Assembly (NCBI RefSeq): GCF_000281045.1
Contig: NW_008246083.1
Coordinates: forward strand, 677,311-732,210
Reading direction: 5' to 3'
DNA: 54,900 bases
Origin: Saprolegnia diclina VS20
Lineage: Eukaryota > Oomycota > Saprolegniomycetes > Saprolegniales > Saprolegniaceae
Positions 1 through 11,000 of this stretch are shown piece by piece; positions within the stretch are counted from its first letter, which is position 1; each line of letters begins with the position of its first letter. Made by a program: the position numbers and the translations under genes. Below the pieces are notes generated by a model, which saw only the letters and a list, made by a program, of their open reading frames with translations, was not told where the DNA came from and did no database searches.

Positions 1-777
1 AACCCAACTCTGACAACTCGCCACGATTTGTTGTTTTTACGAATAGACCATTGGTTGTTGTTGAAGTGGGGCAATTCATGTTACTGAGCAGAGCTGGCTG
101 GACGTATTCAACAGAGCTCGCTGGAGACAATTGTCTCACGGGGTTTGTTGTTGAATGGTTCTTCTACTGAAATAACTACTAGTAGTAGTAGTTAGTCCAG
201 AGGACCACGTTGCCAAACGACGCAAACGTTCGCAGCTCGTTGTTGGTGGATCAAATGTGCTGACCGCTCGTCGTGGCCACCAATAAGGTATTGGGCGTTG
301 AAGGGTTAATATGCCCAAGCGAATGAAATAATTATTCGCTTGAGTAGGCTACGCATCAGCTACATATTATGTTGAGTTGCCCCTAGACCAGAGAGGCTCG
401 ATGCCCAAAGGCGGGTGTGATTTGTTGTACAGCGCTCAGTTGTCGTCGCGGGACTTGTCAAAATTTTGTATTCAACACTGTTTGAGCCTTGGAGCGAACG
501 TTTAAACGAGCAGCGTCGTGCAACAGAGATCGTCTTGACGATAGTCCTTCATCGCTCCAGGGACGCGTGGACGCACTCGTGACCCGCACGGTTATACAAA
601 CCTAATCGTTGGCGACGACCCTGGCCACGGCGCTGGTGCACAGTGGTACAGCGTCTAACATTCCCACGCCACCGGCCTCGCTGGATGGGCCTCCTGTGAC
701 GTCTGCAACACGACCCAAATTGCCTTCTGGACCAGCTGCTCCCATCACTGTACCGATTGTGCCATACATCATTTGGC
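1..777. other. Intergenic, no gene seen
   Basis: No frame in this stretch looks like protein. The only structure seen is a short imperfect palindrome around 170-200 made of CTACTAGTAGTAG units. Just before the next ATG, at 769-776, is TCATTTGG, which resembles an oomycete initiator. Confidence 0.6.
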
Positions 778-1206
778 ATGGCCAGTGCCACCTGCCTCTT
801 CTGGGGCTGCGGCAACGCCGCCGAGCCAGCGGCCACGAAATGCACGTTCCACAAGTACCGGCGAAAGTGCGTGGTCGACGACTGCTTCAACCAGGTCTAC
901 GCGCGCCTCCGCTGCGTGAGCCACGGCGGCAAGAAGCTCTGCAAGCACCCGCAGTGCGAAACCCCGGCGCGCCGCGGCTGCTTTTGCTCCAAACACACGC
1001 TCAAGGTCACGCGCCCGGCCCTTCCAAAGTCCCCGTGCGCTGTCGAGGGTTGTGGCTTGCGGAAGCGCGTCGGCGGCTACTGCTGGCGCCATCGCAATCG
1101 CGTTGCACCGCCCGCGTCGTTTGCCGACCTCGACGACGACACGCAAGTGCTCGACGACCTCCCGCAGCTTTTCGAGTGGCTTCAAGTCGAGTTTGCTACG
1201 GCTTGA
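778..1206 (+). CDS. Small Cys/His-rich zinc-binding protein (WRKY19-like repeats)
   Basis: The 142-residue protein consists of four tandem modules of the form C-x4-C, a basic stretch, then C-x2-H (for example CVVDDC...CVSH and CAVEGC...CWRH), followed by an acidic tail. Such Cys/His repeats, annotated as WRKY19-like zinc fingers, are widespread in oomycetes; the real function is unknown and zinc binding is inferred from spacing. An ATG seven codons upstream is possible, but the ATG at 778 is chosen because an initiator-like TCATTTGG ends two bases before it and the zinc modules begin immediately after. A two-module relative lies at 41300. No intron is needed. Confidence 0.75.
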   Translation: MASATCLFWGCGNAAEPAATKCTFHKYRRKCVVDDCFNQVYARLRCVSHGGKKLCKHPQCETPARRGCFCSKHTLKVTRPALPKSPCAVEGCGLRKRVGGYCWRHRNRVAPPASFADLDDDTQVLDDLPQLFEWLQVEFATA

Positions 1207-1291
1207 CACTGTGTACAACCATTAAACTATGCTATTTGAGTCCGTTCGAGTTATAGGAGTAGGCCACACAGTGTTTTAAGTCGCTGGGCAA

Positions 1292-1902
1292 CTAACCAGC
1301 ATCACGCACGAGTCCTTTTTCTTGGCGAAGGCGACTGCGCGTTATGGGGCCGGCCACGCTACCGCGGGGGACACCCTCGGGGGACATGGACGTCACGGCT
1401 GTGGAAGGCAGGTGTGGAGAACGCGTCATGGTGCCAGCCACGGCAGTCTTCTTCGGGGTGGACGACACTGTGGTTGAAAGCAACATGGGGCTGATCTGCA
1501 CGTCGGTGAGCCGGCGGACGACCCACGCTTCAACGCCCGTCGACGTCCACCGGCGCGCGAGACAGAAGTGCGACGCCATCTCGCGCGGATCCACCGGGTA
1601 CAAATGTGCCTTGCCTTGCTCGTAGGCTATCGCAATGTAGATGCGGCACTCAGCTTCGGTGAGGCGCTGCATGGCTCCCGAGTCCAAATTGCACATCTGG
1701 AGAAGAAATGCACCAGACCGCTTGACAGGACACGACTGAGGCAACGGGAGACCGCCTTGTCCCACACACCAGATAAGATCTGGTTCGGTCCATTCTCGTA
1801 CAGACCCACAAGTGCCAATGTGGTCTACCAGAGCAAGAAGCTGTTTGAATCCCAACGGCGGGAACTCGATGGAAAGATTTGTGTCGGTTAGAAGAAACGT
1901 CG
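1292..1902 (-). CDS. Unidentified protein, 5' end unresolved
   Basis: An open minus-strand frame of about 200 codons ends with TAG at 1292. Its composition looks like real protein: for example residues reading REWTEPDLIWCVGQGG and, further on, EAECRIYIAIAYEQGKAHLY, then a low-complexity Ser/Thr/Pro tail. There is no good ATG. An in-frame stop lies just upstream of 1902, beside a possible acceptor (CTCCTAAG), so at least one more 5' exon is likely, in the 80 bases before the plus-strand E3 gene or overlapping it. I do not recognise the family. The plus strand has a weaker overlapping frame that I take as a shadow. Confidence 0.45.
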
Positions 1903-1985
1903 CTTAGGAGAGGACGCACATAGTATACTATTTCAAGCACGTAAAATGGTGTGCGTAGTGTGCAACGGCTTCGTTCAACAAGGTG

Positions 1986-3294
1986 ATGGCGGACGACGCC
2001 GACGCGTGGGCCGCCGACCGGCGCCAGTGCCAGCGGTACGCATTCTTCAGCTGCGCGGCCGGCGCCGTCGCCTTGGCCTCTACGTACGAGCGCTGCTTGA
2101 GCGCCCACTGCGGCAGCCTCGAGGCCATCGTCGAGCTCGCGGCCAAGTCCAAGCCCAGCGTCCTTGCGCTCCTCAACGTGTACATGCTGTGCCTCTACGC
2201 GGTCTTCCATGCAGCCTCGCCGATGGTCTTTGGCGGCGTTCGCCTCGCCGAAGTTGGCCGCGTCCGCGAGCACATGCTCCAGTTCCTCGTCCTGCGCTGC
2301 ATCCTGCTCCTCAACACGCTCGGCAGCGTCGGTTTCCCGACAATGCTTCGCCTCGTGGGCTGGATGTCAATGCTCACGCTACTACACGCAACGCTGACGC
2401 TCCTGCGTCTGCGACTGAGCTACGTACGTAGTCGAAGCTACCGATGTATCACGAGCTCAAGCATGGTCTAGGCGGGATTGCCCGATCACGCTGCCGGTAC
2501 CATCCTCGCCGTGGCCCTCGTGCTGCTTCTCGGACTCCTAGCAACGTCCTGGCTTGTGTTTTCTGCTGCGTCCTCGGTGTTGTGTCTGCTGACGTGCACC
2601 GAGGCGCTCTTAGCACTCGTCAAGTGGGCACACACGGTGCTGCTCGTGCTCGGCCCGCGCCTCGAGCGCGATCTGCTGCTGCTCCAGGCGCAGTTTATAC
2701 TGGACGTGGCGCACCTTATTGGCTTGCTCGCACAGTACATGGGGGTCCTCTCCCTCGGCGGTTTTCGCGTTTCCTTTCTGGACTTTGTGCTCGTGATGAA
2801 CGTCAAGCGGACGCTGAGCAAAGCCCAAGGCCGACTGGCCGCGTACTACGACTACACGGCGATCCTTGCAGAGCTCTCGACAGCGTACGACAGCAATACT
2901 GCTCCTATAAGAGCGTATATTGGATTGCAATAGGCTGCCCGACGTCGCCTGCAGCCGCACCGACGAGCATGGCGAGGCCTTCGTCTGCGCCATTTGTCTC
3001 GCTCCCTTGGGCGTGGCCAAGCAGCTCGAGTGCGGCCACTGCTTCCACCTCGGGTGCCTACGACAGTGCTTTCAGGTAGGCGCATTTCCATAGTTGGTGC
3101 TGGGGCGAATGAGGTTGGCTCAGGAACAAATGCGCCTCGAGAAGCCGTGGCAGTGTGCGCTGTGTCGCAAGCTCGTGTCCCGGGCCCACCCGACGCCGTG
3201 GCGGGCGCACCGAAGGCATGACATGGGCGACGATGTCATCACATCCCTCTTTTCGTTTGGTACGAGTGCCATGATGTTAGTTTCTGCGACTTAA
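1986..3294 (+). CDS. gp78/AMFR-like membrane RING E3 ubiquitin ligase
   Basis: Four exons (about 1986-2423, 2472-2884, 2934-3075, 3124-3294) give 387 residues; the three introns are 48 to 49 nt. The first about 280 residues are hydrophobic and resemble the multi-span ER-membrane part of gp78/AMFR and HRD1: a VFGGVRLAEVGRVREHMLQF stretch matches the FGPLR...E+...F region of gp78 as I recall it, and a juxtamembrane segment reads VLVMNVKRTLSKAQGR. A RING-H2 finger follows: CAICLAP, then CGHCFHLGC, then CALC encoded by the last exon. Members of this family retrotranslocate and ubiquitinate misfolded ER proteins (ERAD). The tail after the RING is only about 40 residues, so the CUE and VIM regions of animal gp78 are missing. 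Confidence 0.8.
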
Positions 3295-3818
3295 GCTGGT
3301 GTTACGAACTAGGGAATGATGATAATGGCCCGCCCGGAGCGACGTAAATTCCATTGTAATCTATTGAATATATATATACATTGTGTACCCTTTGCCTGTG
3401 TCTCGCAGGACGTAGCGGTGTCACTGCTCACTCCCGAGGACGGACGCTGCTCGTCTCGGTGGTAAAGCTCAAGTCGAATGAAACCTGGTCAGGGTACTTC
3501 AAGCACGCTCCGCGCGCCACGTCATACAATGTTAGTTGCTATGTCTAAAAACACCGCTCTTACGCTGCCTCGCAGTGCCTAGTACGCTTGGGAAGCTCGT
3601 CACCGCCTCACTCAATCGACAACAAAACAGCTCTATCCATTTTCTATCGTGTACCTTGCGTCATACTGTGCTTCTTCGCTTCTTGGTAGCGCGACAGGCG
3701 AGTATGACGGTAAAGTGACGTGCAAATAGCCAATTTCGTGACCAGCTTGACCAGCAGTTTTATCCGGTCGACCGGATATAGCTTCGGACCGGCAGCCACC
3801 GAAACCACTAAGAGGACG
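3295..3818. other. Intergenic, nothing coding
   Basis: This stretch holds an AT-rich tract (TATATATATACA near 3367) that may lie in the 3' UTR of the E3 gene. A frame open upstream of the TRM6 ATG has no family similarity and is not included. Confidence 0.5.
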
Positions 3819-5392
3819 ATGGCCGACGTGATCCGTGACGGCGATACCGTCGTGTGCTACACGAGCGATGACCGCGTCTTCTTCCAGGAGGTCTCGCCCA
3901 AGATGTACGCGCTTCGCTGCTGGCCATGGCGCTCACCTCGCCGGCGTAGGACGCTGCGCATTGGCAAGGCCACCGTGACGCTCAAGTCGGCGATCGGCCA
4001 CCCGTATGGCACGATCTTTGAAGAGAGCGAGAAGGCGCTGGTGCCAGTCACAGGCGGTACGCATCTTGCGCCATGCGGCTTCTTGACGATGACCATCATA
4101 GGCCTCTTCCCGGACCCGGTCGCGCCCGAGGTCGGCGATTTCCAGGTCCCGACCAACGACAACCGCCACTACACCGACACGAACGACTCGCAAAAGCTGA
4201 GCAACGTGCAGATCGCTGAGCTGCGCGCGTCGGGCGTCAACGGGTCGGAGCTCATCGCGAAGCTCGTCGAGAACTCGGACACGTGGGACACGAAGACGGA
4301 TTTTTCAAAGCAAAAGTACCTCAAGAAGAAGCAGCAAAAGTACATGCCACGCATTCAGATGGTGCGCTGCACGGCCATGAGCCTCACGGAAGTCTACCAC
4401 GTGCGCCAGCCCTTCAAGATCCTCAACCTGCGCGCCGACACGCTCGGGCAGCTCCTCCAGTACGGCAACGTCTACGCCGGCGCGCAGGTGCTCGTCGTCG
4501 ACACGTGCATGGGCCTCGCCACGGGCGCGATCGCAGAGCGCATGCTGGGTACGTGACCTCTCGCTCGTCGCCGCCTTGCTGCACAATATGCTCTTAGGCC
4601 ATGGCCGTATCCTGGCGGGCTTTGAAGGCCAGCAGATGGCGGCCGATACACTGCGCCGCTTCAACTTTGGTACTGAACGGGTATGGAAGGAGTGGGTAGC
4701 TCACGCGATGCTAGAACCGGCGGTGAACGACAGCATCATCCCGTTCCCGCTGGGCTACGTCGGGCTCTTGAGCAAGGATGAAGCAGACCTGGCGCCGCCG
4801 CCAAAGTCTCAAGCCGAGATGGACTCAACCCAAGAAGAGATCGAAGCGCGCCAGCGCGAAGTCGCCGAGCGCGTTGCCCTCTATACGCCGGAAGAACAGG
4901 CCAAGTACCTCGCGAAGAAGGAAGCGCGCACCAAGGCGCGTCAGACCAAGACGCGCCGGACGCCGGCCGAAGTGCGGACGTTGCTGCGGACGCCGTCCGA
5001 CAGCTTGATCATTGCGTCGCACTACGACCCGCTCGCGATGCTGCAGTCGCTGCTGCCGCTCCTCGGCCTCTCCAAGCCGTTTGTCGTTTACTCCGAGTAC
5101 CTCGAGCCGCTCACGACCGCGTTCGACGCGCTCCAGCGCATGGATTCCATCGTCAACTTGCAGCTCAACGACACATGGACGCGCGAGTACCAGGTTCGTC
5201 CAGCATCTTTGTGTTGAGTGACAAACGTATGTACAGGTGCTGCCGGGCCGAACGCACCCGGAGATGACCATGAGCGCGGGCAGCGGGTACATTCTCTCGG
5301 GCATCAAGGTCGAGTCGTCGCCACCGCCGGCGTCGCACGCTACGCTCAAGTCGGTCCCGCGCCGGACCAACAAAAAGCCCCGTGCGGTTTAA
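3819..5392 (+). CDS. TRM6: tRNA (adenine-58-N1)-methyltransferase non-catalytic subunit TRM6
   Basis: Three exons (3819-4548, 4598-5193, 5237-5392) join in frame across introns of 49 and 43 nt. The protein of about 493 residues belongs to the Trm6/Gcd10 family, which pairs with catalytic Trm61 in the nucleus to make m1A58 in tRNAs. Recognised segments: the N-terminal DGDTVVCYTSDDRVFFQEV beta-barrel start, the NSDTWDTKTDFSKQKYLKKK stretch (T-x-F-x-Q-x-K-Y-x-x-K-K), a Rossmann-like half with VLVVDTCMGLATGAIAERML, and the C-terminal YQVLPGRTHPEMTMSAGSGY signature carried over the second intron. The tail is basic (RRTNKKPRAV). Start: this ATG begins MADVIRDGDT; an earlier in-frame codon at 3720 adds unrelated residues. 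Trm61 is not in the window. Confidence 0.95.
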
Positions 5393-5692
5393 GCTACATA
5401 CACCAATGTCCTTCATCCACCCCTGTTTTTTCACCAAATAATTGTTTTTGAATAAAAAAAAACGCTCCCCAAGAAATCGAACGGAGCTCGACCACTCCGC
5501 CTCGTGGACAGCCAGCGTTTGGATGAAGGCAAGATGTCGACAAGCACTTCCATCGCCCTCAACGAAGCATGGGGATTCTGCCCTGCGGACGGTACCCTAA
5601 CCCTTTACGTACCCTAGCCCTAGCAGGTGACGGTCGTCGTTGAAGGTTAAAATGGGTCTCCTCTTTTGTCTATCTAATATTCTCAATATTGT
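5393..5692. other. Short convergent intergenic region
   Basis: The 3' ends of TRM6 and the FYVE gene face each other here. An A-run follows AATAAA near 5451, a plausible poly(A) signal for TRM6. CCCTAACCC-type repeats near 5593 are too short to be called telomeric. Confidence 0.5.
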
Positions 5693-6799
5693 CTACTGGG
5701 TCAGGCGCGGCTCGGTCGTCTTGGGTATCCTTCGAATCGAGATAAGCTTGGCGTGGGTCTCGTGGTACGAGCTGCACAGCGGTCGCGCGCGGCGCAGCTT
5801 GGGGTCCATGCTCAGTAGCTTCTCGATTGAGAGCTTGGCAAAGTGGGGTAGCACCAGTGCTGGGTTCAAACCCGGCTTCTCGTATGCGTCGAGGACCACT
5901 GCGCAGCCATACACCTCGTGCGTCCTTGGATCTTGAAGCGGCGCGGTGGCACAAAACTGAAAGACGCCGGACGAGTAGTTGACGCAGCAGATGCGGCCGG
6001 CGAGGACCGCGCGGCTGCAGAGGAGGCGAAAGGCTTCGCCCATGACGAACGCGCCAAGACCCTGCTGCGTGAGCACCGTGAGCGGCGCGCCTTCCGTGTA
6101 GAGCACGAGCGCGCCAAAGGCACAGTCCATGGCGTCGCACATGCTCGCGCAGATGCCAGCGAGCGAGTCGACGGTGCTTGACGGCGCCTTGAGCTGCACG
6201 CTGCGGAGCTTGGGCACGCCATGAATCGGCGACAGCATCGGGTGCGTCGACGCCAGCGGAAACGACTTGACGACGGGCGGCGGTGGTGGCAGCGTCACGT
6301 CCGACTCGGTCGACCGCGGAAGGCTAAAGAGCGACCTTCGCGTGGACGGGACGCCGCGCGAGAGCGCTTCATCCTGCGGCGCGCTGTCGACGCACCACAT
6401 GCACGCGAGCGTCAGCGCTGTGCCAGCGAGCGGGACGCGGACGTAGCGCTCTTGGAGGCACTTGTAGCAGTAGATCTCGCCGCACTAGACAAAGGTAAGA
6501 GGCACGATGCACGAGACATTGGGCGTACGACGCGGCAGTGGTGCTTGCGGCGGAAGAGGCGGAACTTCTTGACGCAGGCGTTGCACCGGTCCGAGTGCGC
6601 GTCTGGCTTCCAGCCCGAGACGGGCACGCCTTGCAGGACATCGATCCCGCGCAGCGCGTCGGCTTGGTCGGCAACGTACTTGGTCATACCTCCTTCGCTA
6701 GTGGCTCGACAACAACGCGTGATGGTTCAGGTAGCGGACGTACACAAATGGCATGTGCCATGCTTCTGGCAACCCAGTTGGTCTGACGCGCTGGACTCT
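5693..6799 (-). CDS. FYVE zinc finger plus GAF-like domain protein, 5' end incomplete
   Basis: The main exons are 6529-6697 and 5693-6484, joined across a 44-nt intron that splits the finger: the first exon ends at RRKHHCRV and the next starts CGEIYCYKC, together the FYVE signature R-R-K-H-H-C-R-x-C-G that binds PI3P on endosomes. A further 5' exon at about 6744-6799 joins in frame and reads GLPEAWHMPFV then EGGMTKY. After the finger come a Ser/Pro linker and about 150 residues resembling a GAF domain (ICASMCDAMDCAFGALVLY ... GVFQFCATAPL ... YGCAVVLD). Oomycete proteins with this finger usually carry an N-terminal START domain; I could not find it in the 350 bases upstream, so the start is unresolved or the START part is lost. 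Confidence 0.85.
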
Positions 6800-7153
6800 C
6801 TACCGAGGGAGCCTAATTTTTGGTGCTGAGAAAGGCCGAGTGCCCACTTTGCACTTGGCGATTGTATGGAAAACGCAGTGTCATGGGACACAGCAGACGG
6901 CGCCGCGGACGTCACCCTCTGCCACGAGCGAGCTCACACCGCGTCCGAGAGCTTGGATGGGTGCGCGCAGCCACCTGGAGCTGCGCGTCTCCGGCGCAGC
7001 CGAGGCCACGACGGTGCAATCGCGCCGCCAAGGAAGCAGAGTAGCTGGCGCTATTGGGTAACTTTTCCGCTGGCGCAGTGACGTCGGTCGGAAGGGGCGG
7101 GAAAGATCAAGTCACGACCACTGTACGCATGACGATGGAGTGGATTCATGAAG
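6800..7153. other. Region upstream of FYVE gene
   Basis: Possible site of undetected 5' exons of the FYVE gene on the minus strand. No frame shows a recognisable START domain, and no other gene is evident. Confidence 0.4.
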
Positions 7154-7540
7154 TTAGCTGCCGCGGTACGTCGAGTACCCGAACGGGTTGATGAGCAGCG
7201 GGACGTGGTAGTGGCCGCCGATCTCGGTGACGCGGAAGACAATGGTCACGCTGGGGTAGAAGAACTCGGCGACGTTGGTTTGCTCAAAGTATGCCTGCGT
7301 GTAGAACGTAATGCGGCAGGTGCCAACGACGTCCTGGCCGGGCGTCGTGAGGCCAGGCACGCGTCCGTCGGCGTTGGTGACGCCAGCGCCGATCTGTGCC
7401 CAGACGCCCGGCGCCGTCTCGCGCTCGAGCGCGACGCGCATGTCGGCAGCGGGGCGCCCGCGGGACGTGTCCAAGACGTGCGAGGTTACGGGCGCGGTCG
7501 CAGGCATCACGTGCTGGGCGATGACCTCGAGTCGGTTCAT
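7154..7540 (-). CDS. 5-hydroxyisourate hydrolase (transthyretin-like)
   Basis: The 128-residue protein matches HIUase in length and motifs: THVLDTSRGRPA-type start (here SHVLDTSRGRPAADM), the TNADGRVPGL loop, HYHVPLLINPFGYSTYRGS at the C-terminus with the catalytic His and the Y-R-G-S end. It hydrolyses 5-hydroxyisourate to OHCU in purine (urate) breakdown. The N-terminus reads MNRLEVIAQHV; as I recall it, zebrafish HIUase starts MNRLQHIRGHI with a PTS2 peroxisomal signal, so peroxisomal import is likely, although V replaces the usual L or A at the last PTS2 position. The upstream open frame adds 42 residues without similarity; this Met is preferred. Single exon. Confidence 0.93.
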   Translation of the reverse strand: MNRLEVIAQHVMPATAPVTSHVLDTSRGRPAADMRVALERETAPGVWAQIGAGVTNADGRVPGLTTPGQDVVGTCRITFYTQAYFEQTNVAEFFYPSVTIVFRVTEIGGHYHVPLLINPFGYSTYRGS

Positions 7541-8072
7541 CCTATCCGGATGGTGATCGGACCAGATTCGCGATCTTCCGCCCAATACTGGCGTGCTGGC
7601 GTCCAGCCACGTTAGCTGGCTGCGAGCGACGGCCAGGATGAGCCAAGAGAGCCACGGTGCAGGCACAGGCGTCTATCATTCATTGGCACTGCGCGTCGAA
7701 TCGAGTGGCGTGGTGCTGGTCCGCTCGAGTGGCCGGGTCTTCGACCGTATATTTGCTGAAATACACCGTCTTTTCGTAAAATCGACGGTACATTGCGACT
7801 GTGCATAATGAATGAGCTGCGGGTCCTCAAGAGAAGCGGCTGCGTCGTGTGGCAGCGCTCGTACCGTCCTATATATTCCGTGCGCGAGTCGCCTCCGACG
7901 CGACCGGCCCGTAGCGCTGTCGAGAGCTTACGATTGCGGTAAGCTGCATGCTGCCGAAATTAGCTGGTTCAGGTGGCAGTTGTCGCGAAGTTGCGCGCGG
8001 CATATGCCGAATCTTGCGGGCCCCGGGGTGCGATTGGTGGAGTTGCAACGGTGCAAACTGGTGCCAACCCGA
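7541..8072. other. Divergent intergenic region
   Basis: This separates the HIUase gene (minus) from the WD40/AT-hook gene (plus) and probably carries both promoters. A frame open before 8073 has no similarity. No clear initiator motif was seen. Confidence 0.45.
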
Positions 8073-11000
8073 ATGGAGACGGCCTACGCCAAGATCGCGG
8101 GCGTCGCAGCCGCGCCGGCGCTCCGCGTCTCCGAGGCCAAGGCGCCGGACGAGGTCATGGAGGTTGCGCCGTTCACTTCTGTAGCTGGCGACGAGGCCAT
8201 CTACACCAACGCGGGCGGTCCGATCTGGGCCATGGACTGGCTCGTGGAAGGTGTCGGGCCCGCGTACTTGGCGCTGGGCGTGCACCCGACGAACGCAGAC
8301 GGTAGCGTCTCGGACCACACGTACGACCAAAAGTATAGCGGCGAGAACGTCATCCAGGTGTGGAGCATGCCCAAGCAGCATCCCGAGACGATGGCATGGA
8401 CGGTCGGGTTGCGCCATGACGGCGGCTTTGCCTGGGACGTGCAGTGGAACAAGCACCGCGAGCACCTCCCGAGCGAGTGGCAGTCGGGCGTCGGGCTCCT
8501 CGCGGCTGCGCTCGCCGACGGGCGCATCGTACTCTACCACGTGCCAAAGAACACGACCGAACCGATCTTGGACCTGGCGCCGTTCTGCAGCACAACACGA
8601 GACCATAGCGTGACGCTGGCGCTGCGCTGGAGCCTCGTGAACCCGTTCCAGTTTCTCAGCGGCGCCTGCGACGGTACGCGCTCCGACTCGAGTTCCGGCG
8701 AGACTGATGTCTTACGGCGTAGGCTCGATCCAGCTGTGGAGCATTGCTGACGCGCCGACGCTGACACCGCTTCGCCGCTTTGACGCAGGTACGTTGACGG
8801 CGCATTTAACGAGGCTCATCTCGATTCTCTAGTCGACACGGTGTGCAAGCTGCCCAGCCTTGGGTGGGGCGCGGGCTGGGTCGCGGTCCGCGACATTGCG
8901 TGGTGTCCATACGACCCATATATCTTTGCGACCGTCGGCAACGTACGTGCACGGCCAATCAATCTATGGGACGAGTGTGACCATGTAGGACTCGATGCTG
9001 CGGATCTGGGACGTCCGCGAGCCGCGCGCGTGCATTCGCGCGCACCGCCTGCAAGGGCTGACATGGGCGCTCTCGGTACAGTGGTCGTCCAACTGCTTGC
9101 TCCAAGTCTCGGGCGACCAAGGCTGCGTGCTCTCCTTCCATCTCTACGTACACAATCCCTAATCTCGTATCCTACTACCCCAACCCTAGTCGGGCACGTC
9201 CACCGCGGTCACGTGGCACCCGCAGGTCGACAGTCCCGTGTGGCAACTCGGCTACTCGGAGGTAGAGTTCCCTCATATGACGCGTTCGCACGAGCTGACT
9301 AGGAGCTGAACGAGCGCACCATCATTGCATCCTGCTGCGCGGCCGGCACGGTTCGCTATATCCTGGGCTTGGCCCCCCACGTGAAGCGCAAGCGCGTGCC
9401 CTCGGTGCAGCTCGCGCAATGGACGCGCCCGAGCGACGGCCATATCCATGTCGACTTCGCGCAGCGGCTTGCGCCCGAGCCCAACATGAGCACCAAGGTA
9501 GATGCTGTCGCATGCCTGTCTCACATGTCGTAGGAAAAACGAACGTTCCCGCATCGCGACGTGGCCATCCACCGCCTCGCCTTTGGCCCGATCGCGTCGC
9601 ACTGGCAGCACTCGCTGGTCTTTGGCGGCCACCGCGGGCTGCTCGTGTTGCGGCAGTATCCGCCGGATGCCTTTGGCAAGCCGAGCGCGTTCCGGCTTCA
9701 CAAGCCCGTGCTCGGCCGGCCCCGGAAGCACCCGGCGACCGAGCGCAAGAAGACGGGGGTGCGCGGCCGTCCGCGCAAAGCCACGAAAGCGGTCGTCGAC
9801 GATGACGACGACGATGCAAGCAAGGCGACCGTGTCGGAGGGAAGCGAGGACGAAGCGGCGTCGGGCACGAGCCAAAGTGAGCTGGACACGAGCGACATTG
9901 CCGACGACGACGACTCGGACGAGGATGCGGGCAAATCGAAAAAGGCGGGCAAAGCGCCCGTCGTGTCGGTGCCCAAGCGCGTGCTCGGGCGCCCGCGCAA
10001 GAAGGTCGTCAAGCCCCCAGCAGACGCTGACGACGACGATGGGGACGACGAGCAAATCGCACCTGTCGTGGCGGCTGCCAAGCCGACCAAGGCGGCGAAG
10101 AAGGCAAAACCCACCAAGTCCAAAGCCATCGCGTCCGAGTCTGCTGTCGTGTTGAAGCCACCGACGATCCTCGCCAAGAAGCCGAGAGGCCGGCCCCGCA
10201 AGGTGGTGTCCGCGGCGACGGCAACGACGGCAGTGGCGACAACGACGACACCCAAGGGCAAAGGCAAGAGGCCGGCCGTACGCAAGCCCGACGCTGAGAC
10301 ACCGCCGATCAAGACGGAGCGGCAGCGGTCGCTCCTGGACTTTTTCGAGACGCCAACGAAACCGGCTGCAGCGGCGGCCGGCGCACCAGACTCTGTCGTC
10401 GTTCACAAGAAGCGCGGTCGACCGCGCAAGATCGTCATGCCCGAGCCAGCGCCACCTGCGACGGCTGCCGACAAGAATGTAGCTACCGCACCCGCCGACG
10501 AGGGTGTAGGTGCAGCAGCCACCAACGAGGGTGTAGGTGCAGCAGCCACCGGCGTCGCAGTGGCGGAGACAACGCACTCGTTCTTGATGCTACAGCCATC
10601 GGACGCCGCGATGCCCAAGCGTCGTGGCCGCCCACCCAAGCACGACGTGACCGAGCCCGTCGTCAAGCTTCCCCGCGGACGTCCGCGCAAGAACCCGATC
10701 GAAGACGAGATGCCCAAGCGCCCTCGCGGACGACCGCCGAAGCGCCCCGCACCGGTGCTGACGGGAAAGGACGACGGCGCGTCGACAGACACTGCGACGC
10801 CGGCGCCGTCGCCCACCCAAGCATCGGCTGCCACCGAGGCACCGACGCAACCGTCGACTGTCGTAGCAACCGAGCCGCGCACCAAGAAACCGCCCGCTGC
10901 CAAGAAGCCACCGATGCGTCGCCCAGATGACGACGAGACGCCGATCAAGCAAGAGCCGATGACACGACGAAGCCGCATGCGCGGCGATGACGCGCCGGAC

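Noticed and set aside
5585-5625. CCCTAACCC-type telomere-like repeats, also near 9175 and 21050
   Set aside because: Only one or two degenerate units each, within or beside ordinary genes; no array.
9273-10577. 434-codon minus-strand open frame
   Set aside because: Antisense shadow of the AT-hook exon; its Arg/Leu/Gly repeats mirror the GRPRK and acidic repeats on the plus strand.
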